Counted from the first letter of the stretch, positions 24,734 through 33,254 are shown. The stretch is 33,932 nt of DNA from Oceanospirillales bacterium (GCA_003233095.1 QIKT01000165.1:1-33932), one strand, 5' to 3'. Notes: generated by a model not told the origin, from the sequence alone. Program-made: numbers and translations.

Positions 24734-25326
24734 GCCCGTCGCCACTGCCAATAGCCACTCGCAGCCAGTGGCAGATAGATGGCGAACAAGCCAGCGGTCA
24801 GGAACATCTCTCTTTGCAGGCACAGATAGATCATGATCGTGTTAATGACTAGCCAGTACAACCAGTTTTCAAGCACCTTGCGGGTCACCATGATTGTCGT
24901 TACGACTGCGAAGCAGCTGGTCAGCGCGTCCAGGTAGGGAAATGAAGCGCCGAAATACGCCATCACCCAACCGACTGGATGCACCCATGCTGCGGTAGCC
25001 GCAATGATCAGCACATGCAGTTTTAGGCTCCAGCGTTGAACGGGCAATTGACTTTGTTGCTCACCGCCATATCGCCATTGATACCAGCCATAACCGGCCA
25101 TGAACAAATAAAACGCATTTAGTACCGATTCTGAATACAGGGCGACTTCATGAAACAGGATGATGAAGAGCAGGGTGCTCAGCGCCGCAAAAGCCCAGCA
25201 CCAGATGTTCTGCCGGGTGGCCAGCAGCAGATAGAGCAGCGCCGAGATCACTGCAACAACTTCCCAAATGGATTGCTGGCGCCACTGTTCGGCGATCAGG
25301 TCGAACCATGGCGCCATCTCGATCAT
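24718..25326 (-). CDS. pnuT: PnuC-family vitamin permease, likely PnuT (thiamine)
   Basis: 202 residues with seven predicted membrane helices, the PnuC-family number: about WEVVAVISALLYLLLA, CWAFAALSTLLFIILF, VLNAFYLFMAGYGWYQW, LHVLIIAATAAWV, LTSCFAVVTTIMV, WLYWLVINTIMIYLCL and TAGLFAIYLPLAASGYWQW. The Trp-rich YGWYQW and GYWQW stretches are characteristic. PnuC carriers let vitamins cross the inner membrane and rely on intracellular phosphorylation to trap them. The neighbouring kinase, the YkoF-like protein and the TPP riboswitch point to thiamine (PnuT) rather than nicotinamide riboside. It overlaps the preceding gene by 4 bp and the kinase gene by 16 bp. Confidence 0.88.
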   Translation of the reverse strand: MIEMAPWFDLIAEQWRQQSIWEVVAVISALLYLLLATRQNIWCWAFAALSTLLFIILFHEVALYSESVLNAFYLFMAGYGWYQWRYGGEQQSQLPVQRWSLKLHVLIIAATAAWVHPVGWVMAYFGASFPYLDALTSCFAVVTTIMVTRKVLENWLYWLVINTIMIYLCLQREMFLTAGLFAIYLPLAASGYWQWRRAWQAQ

Positions 25327-25574
25327 TCTGGGCTGAGGTCGCCGTTGAGGATTTTCATCATGAAGGCCGCTTTGGGTGTGTGCTGGTGGGTGGCCTGCAT
25401 TTCCTCGCTGACAATTCGCAGCACATCGGCATAGTCGCCATACACCTGCGTGCTCATGGTGTTGCCGATCACCTTCAGAGATGGGTGTGCCTTGAGACGC
25501 TCAATGAAGCCCTGAATGGGGGGAAGATAGGCCTCGGTCAGAGGATACAGTGACAGTTCAACAGATACGTTCAT
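25323..25574 (-). CDS. YkoF/COG0011-like thiamine-binding protein
   Basis: 83 residues from the ATG at 25574, which has AAGGAG just upstream. The longer frame reaching 25694 is rejected because it extends into a repeat element. The motif pattern MNVSVELSLYPL, then LPPIQGFIERLK, then VIGNTMSTQVYGD and DVLRIVSEEM fits the small ferredoxin-like thiamine- and HMP-binding family (MTH1187/YkoF). YkoF-type proteins bind thiamine or its pyrimidine and are encoded with thiamine transport genes. Its place between the receptor and PnuT suggests a cytoplasmic binding or chaperoning role. It has no signal peptide. Confidence 0.75.
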   Translation of the reverse strand: MNVSVELSLYPLTEAYLPPIQGFIERLKAHPSLKVIGNTMSTQVYGDYADVLRIVSEEMQATHQHTPKAAFMMKILNGDLSPE

Positions 25575-25591
25575 CAAGGTTCTCCTTGGGG

Positions 25592-25747
25592 GTTTGTCGG
25601 ATTTGACATGATCTACTGCGGAAAACCCGAATCTGGTCAGACTTTTTACATCTTTTTCGTTAAATGACGGTGTAATTCGCCTCAAAAGATCCAAAAACCT
25701 GACTCAAATCGACTTTCCCTCGCTATGATCAATCAAGTCCGATTGGC
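25592..25747. repeat. 154-bp palindromic element, copy C
   Basis: The left end TCGGATTTGACATGATC is mirrored on the right by the reverse of TCGGACTTGATTGATC. The interior (TACTGCGGAAAA, CATCTTTTTCGTT, ATTCGCCTCAA, GACTCAAATCGAC) matches copy B in the same orientation. It fills nearly the whole gap between the receptor stop (25748) and the YkoF-like start (25574), inside the thiamine operon. Confidence 0.8.
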
Positions 25748-27883
25748 TCAGAATCTCAGTTCAGCCTGAACACCGACGTGCCTTGGGTTGCCAAGCTGAG
25801 TATAGAGTCGCGATGGAAAATCGGGTGGCTCAATGCCGAAGAAAAAACCGCGTGTCGAGTAACGCTCATCGAGCAGATTGTTGGCAAAAACATTAACCGT
25901 CCATGTATCAGCCTGGTAGCCGGCTTTGAGGTGCACAAGCTCATAGGATTCGGACTGCTGGTCGTGAGAGTCGGAGAAATAGAAGCCATCACGACCGGTG
26001 ACATCCAGTCGACCAAACAATCCGTTATCAGCGCGATATTCCATGCCTAAAGCAAACTGGTAGCCCGGTGCATGGGCTTGATCCCGACCGGACAGGTCAC
26101 TGTCGGCACTGACGAAGTCACGAAAGCGTGCTTCGAGCAGACCCAGGGAGGCGTGCAGAGTCAACTGCCGTGTGGCCAGATATCGGGTTTCCAGCTCCAG
26201 TCCATAGTTCTCGCCACTGGCAGCATTGTCGGTGAAGAACAGGAAGGTCAGCGGATCAGTTGGGTCTGATTGAAACGAAGTCGAGACCTGCATGTCCTCA
26301 CGGCGAGAGTAAAACACCGACAAATTGGTGCTCAGACGACCGTTCATGAACCACCCCCGGCTACCGACTTCAATATTCCACAGATATTCGGGGTCGTAGG
26401 CGCGCCGGTTCTCGGGCAGTTCCACGCCGAGATTGAATCCGCCTGCCTTGTAGCCACGGGCCAGAGTGGTGTAGATCTGCTGACCATTGTCCAGGCTTTT
26501 TGACAGCGACAACTGACCGCCAACCATGGTGTCGTCGGGACTCAGGTTCAGGCCGTTGGTATCACGATAGTTGGCCGAACGCTGTTCGATGCGAAGGCCC
26601 GTGGTCATAATAAGTCCGGGTGACAGCTCGCTGTCCAGCTGGCCAAATGCGGCCACACTGGTCGACTCGTACTCACTGTCAAGGTCGCGAAACACTTCAT
26701 CATTGAAGAAGTCCTCGAAGCGATTGTCCTCCTCCAGGTCCAGAATATATAAACCGGCAAGCCAATCGGTGCTGTCATTGAACAGACGCGATTGGTGCGT
26801 CGAGATCAGACGAAATTCCTGTGAGATATTGCGCCGCTGTCGGTCAGTGGAAGCGGTGAAGTCATACGGCGCAAAGTCGCCCCAGTACTCATCATTGCCC
26901 CAGTCACCATCGAAGCTGTACAGAATGTCGGAATCGGAGACACTGCTGATTGAAACCAATCTGGCTGCCTGCCCCAGCGGCGTGTCGATCCGTACCGAAC
27001 CGCCGAGCGAGCGTTGGGCATCTCGGCCCGGATCATCGGCATGAGTGATGAATTGATTTTCTGGATTGAAGGTGTCAAAGCCATTGTCGATGTCGGCATA
27101 CAACAGTGTCACATTGACGTCTATCTGAGCGGTGGGTTGCCAGGCGAAGCGTGTCCGGCTGACCAGCTCATCGCGTTCATTGGTATTGTCGACATTGAAA
27201 AAGTCATTGACTCTGAAGCCATCCGCTCGATAGGACTGAGCCGAGAATCGATAGGCCAGTTGATCCGAGTCGCCGACCGGTCCGGTGGCGCTGAAGCCGG
27301 CCGATCGATCGCCGTCATCGCCCCACAGCGTGGTCAATCGATAGGCCGGAGTGAATTCGGGAGCATTGGAGGTGACATAGATCAACCCTGCCAGGGCGTT
27401 GGCACCATAGCGGGTGCCCTGAGGGCCTCGCAACACTTCCAGCTGGTCAATATCAAACAGCGTCGCGGCGCTGCTGATGCCTGAGAAATCGATGTCATCG
27501 ATGACAAAACCAACCGATGGATTCGGCGCGCCTTCGTATTGGCTGCGTTCTCCAATGCCGCGAATCTGAAAGTAACGCCCTCGATTGGTTGCCGAGGAAA
27601 CGTTCAGGTTGGGGATGTAGTCGACCAACTCCTCGAAGTGCTGTTCGGCCAGAATAGCCAGCGCTTCTTCATTCAGAACGGTGGCTGAGGTGGTCAGTTG
27701 GGTTTCGGTGGCATCCTCGCGCAGTGACGATGTGACGGTCAGAGGCGTCAGTTCAAGCTGTTTGCCGTTGTTGTCGATGGATGACTGAGCATGGGCCTGG
27801 CAGATAATCGCGAGGCTGGCGCAAACGAGGGTGGTCAAGAGTCGGGACGGGGGCCTGTCTGACAGGCGAGTCGTGCTGTTCAT
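25748..27883 (-). CDS. TonB-dependent receptor, probable thiamine uptake
   Basis: 711 residues from the ATG at 27883, preceded by AGGAGA. The frame also opens at 27997, but that lies inside the riboswitch and is rejected. The signal peptide is present (LLTTLVCASLAIICQAHAQS). The plug follows (LELTPLTVTSSLRED, FEELVDYIPNLNVSSATNRG, FQIRGIGERSQYEG, PSVGFVIDDIDFSG, DQLEVLRGPQGTRYGANALAG), then the barrel, ending VGVQAELRF. Receptors headed by TPP riboswitches carry thiamine across the outer membrane in other bacteria, so thiamine or a thiamine phosphate is the likely ligand. This is from context and the riboswitch, not from the barrel sequence. The next gene is 173 bp away because a repeat element sits between them. 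Confidence 0.9.
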   Translation of the reverse strand: MNSTTRLSDRPPSRLLTTLVCASLAIICQAHAQSSIDNNGKQLELTPLTVTSSLREDATETQLTTSATVLNEEALAILAEQHFEELVDYIPNLNVSSATNRGRYFQIRGIGERSQYEGAPNPSVGFVIDDIDFSGISSAATLFDIDQLEVLRGPQGTRYGANALAGLIYVTSNAPEFTPAYRLTTLWGDDGDRSAGFSATGPVGDSDQLAYRFSAQSYRADGFRVNDFFNVDNTNERDELVSRTRFAWQPTAQIDVNVTLLYADIDNGFDTFNPENQFITHADDPGRDAQRSLGGSVRIDTPLGQAARLVSISSVSDSDILYSFDGDWGNDEYWGDFAPYDFTASTDRQRRNISQEFRLISTHQSRLFNDSTDWLAGLYILDLEEDNRFEDFFNDEVFRDLDSEYESTSVAAFGQLDSELSPGLIMTTGLRIEQRSANYRDTNGLNLSPDDTMVGGQLSLSKSLDNGQQIYTTLARGYKAGGFNLGVELPENRRAYDPEYLWNIEVGSRGWFMNGRLSTNLSVFYSRREDMQVSTSFQSDPTDPLTFLFFTDNAASGENYGLELETRYLATRQLTLHASLGLLEARFRDFVSADSDLSGRDQAHAPGYQFALGMEYRADNGLFGRLDVTGRDGFYFSDSHDQQSESYELVHLKAGYQADTWTVNVFANNLLDERYSTRGFFFGIEPPDFPSRLYTQLGNPRHVGVQAELRF

Positions 27884-27890
27884 TGATGGA

Positions 27891-27912
27891 TCTCCTGGAC
27901 GATGCAAGGGGA
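27891..27912 (-). promoter_or_regulatory. Riboswitch expression platform over the ribosome binding site
   Basis: On the minus strand, UCCCCUU (27906-27912) lies upstream of the Shine-Dalgarno AGGAGA (27891-27896). UCCCCU can pair with AGGAGA (five of six pairs, 10-nt loop), hiding it. Alternatively UCCCCUU pairs perfectly with AAGGGGA at the start of the aptamer (28013-28019). This supports control of translation rather than of termination; no T-run is present. Confidence 0.5.
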
Positions 27913-27937
27913 ACCGGTGCTGTGACGAGTATGACGG

Positions 27938-28020
27938 TGCCATTCCTACGCCGGCATGATCCGGATCAGGTTCTAAGGGTCCGCTCTGTTTGAGCATCTC
28001 AGGCGCGAGGCCTCCCCTTG
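27938..28020 (-). promoter_or_regulatory. TPP riboswitch (THI element)
   Basis: Reading the minus strand, the conserved core is unmistakable: AAGGGGAGGCC, then GCCUGAGAUGCU, then GGACCCUUAGAACCUGAUC, CGGAUCAUGCCGGCGUAGGAAUGG. These hold the CUGAGA and ACCUGAUC...GAUCAUGCC...GCGUAGGA boxes that bind the pyrimidine and pyrophosphate of TPP. The aptamer lies just upstream of the TonB receptor start and on its strand, so it should shut off the whole receptor, YkoF-like, PnuT and kinase set when TPP is plentiful. Confidence 0.95.
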
Positions 28021-28102
28021 GACGATGAATAGTTTATCATGTATGGCCTTGAATCAGCCAACTGTAATCATCATTTCCAGCAACCAGCAGGAGACATCCG
28101 AC

Positions 28103-28888
28103 ATGTCCAGAACGATACTGATTACCGGTGCGTCCTCAGGCTTTGGTCAGGCCAGTGCGCGCCTGTTTGCCGAATCAGGCTGGCAGCTGCTGTTGCTCGC
28201 TCGGCGCAAGGATCGTCTTGATCAATTGATCGATTCGTTGCGACAAGTTGGTTGTGATCAGTTGATGCATACCATCGCGTCGGATATCCGTGAGCCTGAT
28301 CAGTGGCAATCGGCACTCGATCAGCGACCTGCAGGGATGCAACACATCGATATCTTGCTGAACAATGCCGGACTGGCGGCGGGTCTGTCGCTTGCCCATG
28401 AAGCGGATCTGGACGATTGGCATCGAATGATCGATACCAATGTCACCGGGTTGGTGGATATCACCCGATTCGTGCTGCCAGGCATGGTCGAGCGAAACCA
28501 GGGCCACATCATCAACATGGGCTCGGTGGCGGGCAATTGGCCGTATCCGAGTGGCAACGTGTATGGGGCGACAAAGGCCTTCGTCAAACAGTTCACCAAC
28601 AATCTCAAGGCTGACCTGATCGGAACGGGCGTGCGAGTCAGCAATATCGAGCCAGGGCTGGCAGAAACCGAGTTCTCGCAGGTCCGCTTTGCAGGCGATC
28701 AGAACAAGGCTGATGCAGTCTATCAGGGCACAACCCCACTGAGCGCAGAAGACATTGCCGAGATCGTGATGTGGATTGCCTCAAGGCCTGCCCATGTCAA
28801 CATCAATGCCGTTGAGGTGATGCCGGTGTGTCAATCCTTCGATGCGTTTCGCATTGACCGTTCTGGGAGCCTGTCGGACTTAACATGA
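28103..28888 (+). CDS. Short-chain dehydrogenase (YdfG-like, NADP-type)
   Basis: 261 residues from the ATG at 28103, chosen because CAGGAGAC precedes it and the Rossmann motif TGASSGFG (residues 8-15) falls at the usual place. An Arg-rich stretch after strand 2 (LLARRKDRL) favours NADP. Further motifs are NNAGLA, MGSVAGNWPYPSG, catalytic Tyr154 and Lys158 (VYGATKAF), and VSNIEPGLAETEFS. These fit the YdfG group of serine, 3-hydroxy acid or allo-threonine dehydrogenases. The C-terminus appears extended: after CQSFDAFRIDRSG, where relatives end, the last residues SLSDLT and the stop codon come from the left end of a repeat element (copy B). It is divergent from the thiamine operon; a functional link is not shown. 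Confidence 0.85.
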   Translation: MSRTILITGASSGFGQASARLFAESGWQLLLLARRKDRLDQLIDSLRQVGCDQLMHTIASDIREPDQWQSALDQRPAGMQHIDILLNNAGLAAGLSLAHEADLDDWHRMIDTNVTGLVDITRFVLPGMVERNQGHIINMGSVAGNWPYPSGNVYGATKAFVKQFTNNLKADLIGTGVRVSNIEPGLAETEFSQVRFAGDQNKADAVYQGTTPLSAEDIAEIVMWIASRPAHVNINAVEVMPVCQSFDAFRIDRSGSLSDLT

Positions 28889-29022
28889 TCTACTGCGGAA
28901 AATCCGGGTTTGGCCAGATTTTCCGATCTTTTTCGTTGAAGAGCGGTGCTATTCGCCTCAACAGATCGAAAAAGCTGACTCAAATCGGCTTTCCTCGCGT
29001 TGATTGGTCAAGCCCGGCAGGT
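28869..29022. repeat. 154-bp palindromic element, copy B
   Basis: The ends are gCCTGTCGGACTTAAC (28869 on) and the reverse of aCCTGCCGGGCTTGAC (ending 29022). Inside, GGAAAATC (28897-28904) pairs with GATTTTCC (28917-28924), and CTTTTTCG pairs with CGAAAAAG around a nested TTGA...GCG/CGC...TCAA stem. It is the clearest copy. No clear target duplication is seen. It overlaps the last 20 bp of the SDR gene and lies about 80 bp upstream of the acyltransferase gene. Confidence 0.8.
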
Positions 29023-29101
29023 TCTTGGCGATTGAGCGAATCGTCACCGGAGATGTGTATGATCGTCGACCGAGTGAATTATTCATGAAAGGCTTGTACC
29101 G

Positions 29102-29686
29102 ATGAGATCCCTGTGCCGTCTGTTGCTCAAACTGCTGGGATGGAAGCTGGAGCGTGAGTTGCCTCAGACACAGAAATATGTGCTGATCGGCGCGCCGCAT
29201 ACCAGCAACTGGGATTTTGTGTTCGGCATTCTGGCGCTGTATGCGATGGACATTCCGTTTCGGTACCTGGGAAAGCACACGTTGTTCAAGGGACCGTTCG
29301 GCTGGGTTTTCAAACTGGTCGGCGGCATCCCGGTTGATCGGACACGCAAGTCATCGCTGGTCACTCAGCTGGTCACCCGCTTTGAGCAGAGCGAGTCGCT
29401 GGTTCTGGTCCTGGCACCCGAAGGCACTCGGTCATATCGTGATTTCTGGAAGCCCGGTTTCTACCACATCGCGCGCAGCGCCAAGGTACCGATCGCCCTG
29501 GGGTATCTGGACTTTGCTCGGCGGCAGTTGGGTGTTGGAGGCTGGTTTGTTCCCACCGGTGTTCAGGAAGATGACCTGGAGACGATTCGCATTTTTTATA
29601 CGGACAAGATCGGTCGTCGACCGGAACTGACATCAACTATTGTGTTCAAAGCAGATGACTCCTCGCGGACATCCAGCAATGAATAG
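29102..29686 (+). CDS. PlsC-like 1-acylglycerol-3-phosphate acyltransferase family protein
   Basis: 194 residues. The acyltransferase block I HxxxxD motif is His33-TSNW-Asp38 (PHTSNWDF). Block II-like sequence follows (FRYLGKHTLFKGPFGWVFKLVGGIPVDR), and block III is the conserved PEGTRS (LVLAPEGTRS). It is shorter than PlsC and resembles the soluble or peripherally bound COG0204 branch without an N-terminal membrane helix. It would move an acyl chain to a glycerophosphate-type acceptor; the substrate is not determinable. It overlaps the DUF1287 gene by 8 bp, so the two are translated together. The start has a short AAGG stretch upstream. Confidence 0.85.
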   Translation: MRSLCRLLLKLLGWKLERELPQTQKYVLIGAPHTSNWDFVFGILALYAMDIPFRYLGKHTLFKGPFGWVFKLVGGIPVDRTRKSSLVTQLVTRFEQSESLVLVLAPEGTRSYRDFWKPGFYHIARSAKVPIALGYLDFARRQLGVGGWFVPTGVQEDDLETIRIFYTDKIGRRPELTSTIVFKADDSSRTSSNE

Positions 29687-30266
29687 ACTCCTGATCGGTG
29701 CGATCGCGCTCTTGCCACTGTGTTCAGTTGCCCAGAGTACGTTCGAGAATAGACTCTCCGAGGCCGCCATTGAACGCACCTCTCACTTTGTGCTGTATGA
29801 CGGGCGCTATGAGCGTCTCAACTATCCAATGGGCGACGTCTCGGCCAATCGCGGTGTCTGTACTGACGTGGTTATTCGTGCCTATCGACAGCTGGACATT
29901 GATCTGCAGCAACTCGTACATGAAGACATGACGGATGATTTTGACGCCTATCCGGCGGACTGGGGACTGACACGACCAGACGCCAACATTGATCATCGTC
30001 GGGTGCCGAACCTCGAGCGCTTCTTCGTACGTCATGGTCAGTCACTGGGGGTTTCTGATCAGGCTGATCGTTTCCTGCCCGGTGATCTGGTCACCTGGAG
30101 AATCAACGGTCGTCTCCCCCATATCGGCATCGTGGTTACTGAGCGGAGCAGGGATGGCCTGAGGCCGATGATTGTTCACAACATCGCGCTGGGTCCACGC
30201 ATGGAAGACGTGCTGTTTGATTACCCCATGACCGGTCACTATCGATATCAGCCTCAGATCCCCTGA
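29679..30266 (+). CDS. DUF1287 (YijF-type) exported protein, NlpC/P60-like
   Basis: 195 residues from the ATG at 29679, which overlaps the acyltransferase gene by 8 bp; the upstream Met at 29640 is rejected since it would spoil the signal peptide (MNRLLIGAIALLPLCSVAQS). The DUF1287 pattern is strong: LNYPMGDVSANRGVCTDVVIRAYR, then IDLQQLVHEDM, then FLPGDLVTWRINGRLPHIGIVV. Cys61 and His148 are in place for an NlpC/P60-like papain-type catalytic pair, which would suit a periplasmic peptidoglycan or peptide hydrolase. That activity is inferred; the family has no proven reaction. It is close to the length of Escherichia coli YijF. Confidence 0.88.
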   Translation: MNRLLIGAIALLPLCSVAQSTFENRLSEAAIERTSHFVLYDGRYERLNYPMGDVSANRGVCTDVVIRAYRQLDIDLQQLVHEDMTDDFDAYPADWGLTRPDANIDHRRVPNLERFFVRHGQSLGVSDQADRFLPGDLVTWRINGRLPHIGIVVTERSRDGLRPMIVHNIALGPRMEDVLFDYPMTGHYRYQPQIP

Positions 30267-30270
30267 AAAG

Positions 30271-30297
30271 ACAGGGGCGACCGAAGTTGCCCCTGTT
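30271..30297. terminator. Bidirectional intrinsic terminator
   Basis: ACAGGGGC (30271-30278) pairs with GCCCCTGT around a 10-nt loop. TTTC follows on plus, and CTTTTC on minus. It separates the converging DUF1287 and TonB receptor genes. Confidence 0.75.
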
Positions 30298-30303
30298 TCA
30301 TCA

Positions 30304-30317
30304 GCCCGCCTTTGCGG
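30304..30317. terminator. Small GC hairpin beside the receptor end
   Basis: CCCGC pairs with GCGGG around CTTT, 13 bp before the receptor stop codon on minus. No T-run adjoins it. It may assist the neighbouring terminator. Confidence 0.35.
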
Positions 30318-30329
30318 GTGACTGCATGC

Positions 30330-33254
30330 TCAGAACTTGTAGCTGGCGCGAATATAGCCGAACTGACCTTCCGGATCGTAGGTCGATGGGTCGTAGCCGT
30401 TGAGTGAGCAGCTGAAGCACAGCGGCGCGTCTTCACCGAACAGGTTATTGATGCCCACTTCCAGATTGACGCCATAAACCGGCGGCAGGGTGACCTGAAG
30501 GTCCACATAGGTGGTGGCGTCCAGATCATTGGTCGAATTGGCGTTGTTGGCGGTATCAGGATTTGAGCACAGTCCAAGATTGGTCAGTGAGTTGCTGGTG
30601 CCATCGAGGAAATCACTACAGCTTTCGGTCACTTCATCGATGTGGCGCAAGCGAGTGGTGACCTGCCATTCGCCATAGCTCCAGATCAAATCGAAGTTCG
30701 ACTGCCATTCAGGAATAGCCGAGTCGTTGACTTCCAGTCCTTCCAACGACGTTGCTTCCAGACCGGTGTCGACTGGGTTGAACTCGACATACTCATCGAC
30801 AAAGGTGTTATTCCACTGCGCTCTCAGCTGGCCCCAATTGTATTCAGGACTGGTCCATCCGATATTGACATCCCAACCTGATGTTTCGACGGCACCAATG
30901 TTGGTCAAGGTATTCTCGAAGCGGTTGATGACGCCACTTGGAGTCCGGCCGATGGCCGAGCAGACACCGCCATCATTACTCGAGACACACTGATCCAGAA
31001 TGGTCTGTGCGTCGGGTGCCTGGATGGCATCGTCCACTTCGATGTCGTAGTAGGTGACTTCGAAATCCAGCCGGTCAGACCAGGACAAGCCGGTCGACCA
31101 TTCGGGACTGTAGACAAATCCAACGGTCAGGGTGTCGGAGGTTTCCGGGTCCAGGGTTGGGTTGCCGCCGGTCAGGGTCGAAATTTGCGGATTGGTTTGA
31201 GAATAACTGCCATCAGACGGAACGCCCTGAGCAATACAGTTGCTGATCTGCTGCTGAGACACACCGGAGACATTGAAGTTTGAGCAGGGGTCGTTGAGGA
31301 CCGCATCGAATCGTGCCTGTGAGCCAAACAGCTCACCGATGCTGGGAGCTCTGAGGCCTTCTGAAAAGGTGCCACGCATCAGGAACTCCTGATTCACCGC
31401 CCAGCGAAAACCGACCTTGCCAGTGGTTTCAGAGCCAGAGGTCGAGTAGTCCGAGCTTCGGCCAGCCACGGTGATATCCAGCAGGTCGGCGCCGGGGACA
31501 TCAGCGAGGATCGGAATGGCGATTTCGCCATAAAACTCGTCGATGTCGTATTTGCCCGAGGTCGGTGAGGCTGGCACGCCATTGCTCTCGCCGGCAACCA
31601 CAATCGCATCAGGCTGAAAGAAGCCCTTCTGCTCGCGATGCTCATAGCCGATGGCAAACCCGAATGGCCCTGCAGGCAGCTCGAACAGTTCGCCCGACAA
31701 GTTCAGACTCAGGTCGCGCAACTGGTTACGGCTCTCATCTTTTTGGACGAAAGAGATGTAGTCCAGCATCTCCTCGGTGATCGTACCGTTGCCCGAGCCT
31801 TGTCCTCCGAACAGGTTCAGAGGCACGCAGCCGGGGGTCGCGTTGCATTCATCCAGTGGTCCCAGAGCTTCGGCAATACGCCGGATGTTCAGCGCGCCGA
31901 ACTTGGTCTGATTGGCCTGATTATCGCCGTAGATGTAGTTCACATCCCAGTAGAACACTCGATCCATGGCCTGAAAGCTGCCCTTGAAGCCGGTGCCGAA
32001 GTAGAAGGTATCGACGTCCTGCTCGAAGATCCGTGGGCCGACTTCCAATGGGCGTCGACCGATGAAGCCGAAACCATCACCGAACACATCAAAGCCGAAC
32101 GGATTGAACGGATTGGTGGCGTCGACAATGATACTGTCTGCCAAGGTGCCGTTACCAGCATCAGGACCGATGAAGATCGGTTCGGGTGCCGCCTGGTTGG
32201 TTGACTTGCGATTGTTGTACATTGCCTTGGCATAGAACCGGACCGAGTCGGTAATGTCGTATTCGCCGTAGCCGAACAGGTTCAGACGCTCTGATGGGGT
32301 CTGATAGAGATTGAACTGGGAGAAGTTGAATCGATCATCGTTGGTAAACGGATGGAAGTCATCGCCTATGCCCGGTGACGCCGGATCGTAGAACGGAATG
32401 CCAATGACTCCATTGTTGATGGTCAGATTGTTGGTGTTTCCCGTGAATGGATCATTGAACAGGAATCGCCCTTGGGGCGTGCCTGAACTGCCGCGTGTCA
32501 CTCCGGTTCCAGGGACTGGAAACTCAGCGGAGTCGCGGTTGGTCGCAGAGATGGTGTCCTGCTCGGTGTAGGAAAAATTCAACACCAGATTGTGGGTGGT
32601 GTCGGAGCTTCCCATGGTGAAGTTCAGTTCGGTGCTGTCCCCACGGCGATCATCAAAAGTGCCGTAATAGACGTCGGCTTCCAGGCCTTCGAAGTCCTTG
32701 CGGGTAATGATGTTGATGACCCCGGCAATGGCATCGGAGCCATAGACTGACGACGCACCATCTTTGAGCACTTCGATCCGTTCGATGATCCCGATTGGAA
32801 TGGTATTCAGATCCACGGCAGATGCGACGCCAGATGCTGATGCACCGGCGACCCAACGCTGACCGTCAACCAGTACCAGCACGCGGTTCGATCCCAGATG
32901 GCGCAGGTCCACCTGAACGGCACCTGCACCGATTCCGCCACCGTCGGGTGGAAAGCCGAAGTTGCCACTTGAATTGAAACGGGTATTGATGGCTGACCCG
33001 GAGGCCGTGATCTTCTGCAGTAGATCGCCTATCGAGGTCAGGCCAGTTCGCCGGATCTCTTCTCGATCAATGGTTTGAATCGGCAGGGCAGTTTCAGCCT
33101 GAGCCTGTCTGATTCGGGTGCCGGTGACGTCCAGTCGACCCAGCTCTGCGGTCTCGTCATCGGTTTGTGCCACGACAGTGGCAGTGGAACAGGTCAGCAG
33201 CGCACACAGCACCGCACGACCCAATACAATTGGTCGCTTTTCGAAATTAAACAT
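30330..33254 (-). CDS. Large TonB-dependent receptor
   Basis: 974 residues. The signal peptide is [17 protein letters not shown]. The plug is complete and of the long type: [93 protein letters not shown]. The long barrel has an aromatic end (GYIRASYKF). Several Cys pairs ([35 protein letters not shown]) lie in the large loops. The family takes up large or polymeric nutrients such as peptides and oligosaccharides as well as siderophores; the ligand is not evident and there is no adjacent transporter. GAGGAGG precedes the ATG, a strong ribosome binding site. Confidence 0.92.
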   Translation of the reverse strand: MFNFEKRPIVLGRAVLCALLTCSTATVVAQTDDETAELGRLDVTGTRIRQAQAETALPIQTIDREEIRRTGLTSIGDLLQKITASGSAINTRFNSSGNFGFPPDGGGIGAGAVQVDLRHLGSNRVLVLVDGQRWVAGASASGVASAVDLNTIPIGIIERIEVLKDGASSVYGSDAIAGVINIITRKDFEGLEADVYYGTFDDRRGDSTELNFTMGSSDTTHNLVLNFSYTEQDTISATNRDSAEFPVPGTGVTRGSSGTPQGRFLFNDPFTGNTNNLTINNGVIGIPFYDPASPGIGDDFHPFTNDDRFNFSQFNLYQTPSERLNLFGYGEYDITDSVRFYAKAMYNNRKSTNQAAPEPIFIGPDAGNGTLADSIIVDATNPFNPFGFDVFGDGFGFIGRRPLEVGPRIFEQDVDTFYFGTGFKGSFQAMDRVFYWDVNYIYGDNQANQTKFGALNIRRIAEALGPLDECNATPGCVPLNLFGGQGSGNGTITEEMLDYISFVQKDESRNQLRDLSLNLSGELFELPAGPFGFAIGYEHREQKGFFQPDAIVVAGESNGVPASPTSGKYDIDEFYGEIAIPILADVPGADLLDITVAGRSSDYSTSGSETTGKVGFRWAVNQEFLMRGTFSEGLRAPSIGELFGSQARFDAVLNDPCSNFNVSGVSQQQISNCIAQGVPSDGSYSQTNPQISTLTGGNPTLDPETSDTLTVGFVYSPEWSTGLSWSDRLDFEVTYYDIEVDDAIQAPDAQTILDQCVSSNDGGVCSAIGRTPSGVINRFENTLTNIGAVETSGWDVNIGWTSPEYNWGQLRAQWNNTFVDEYVEFNPVDTGLEATSLEGLEVNDSAIPEWQSNFDLIWSYGEWQVTTRLRHIDEVTESCSDFLDGTSNSLTNLGLCSNPDTANNANSTNDLDATTYVDLQVTLPPVYGVNLEVGINNLFGEDAPLCFSCSLNGYDPSTYDPEGQFGYIRASYKF

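Noticed and set aside
25575-25694. N-terminal extension of the YkoF-like protein
   Set aside because: It reads through a repeat element; AAGGAG lies just before the ATG at 25574.
27884-27997. Longer start of the thiamine TonB receptor
   Set aside because: It lies inside the TPP riboswitch and would bury the signal peptide.
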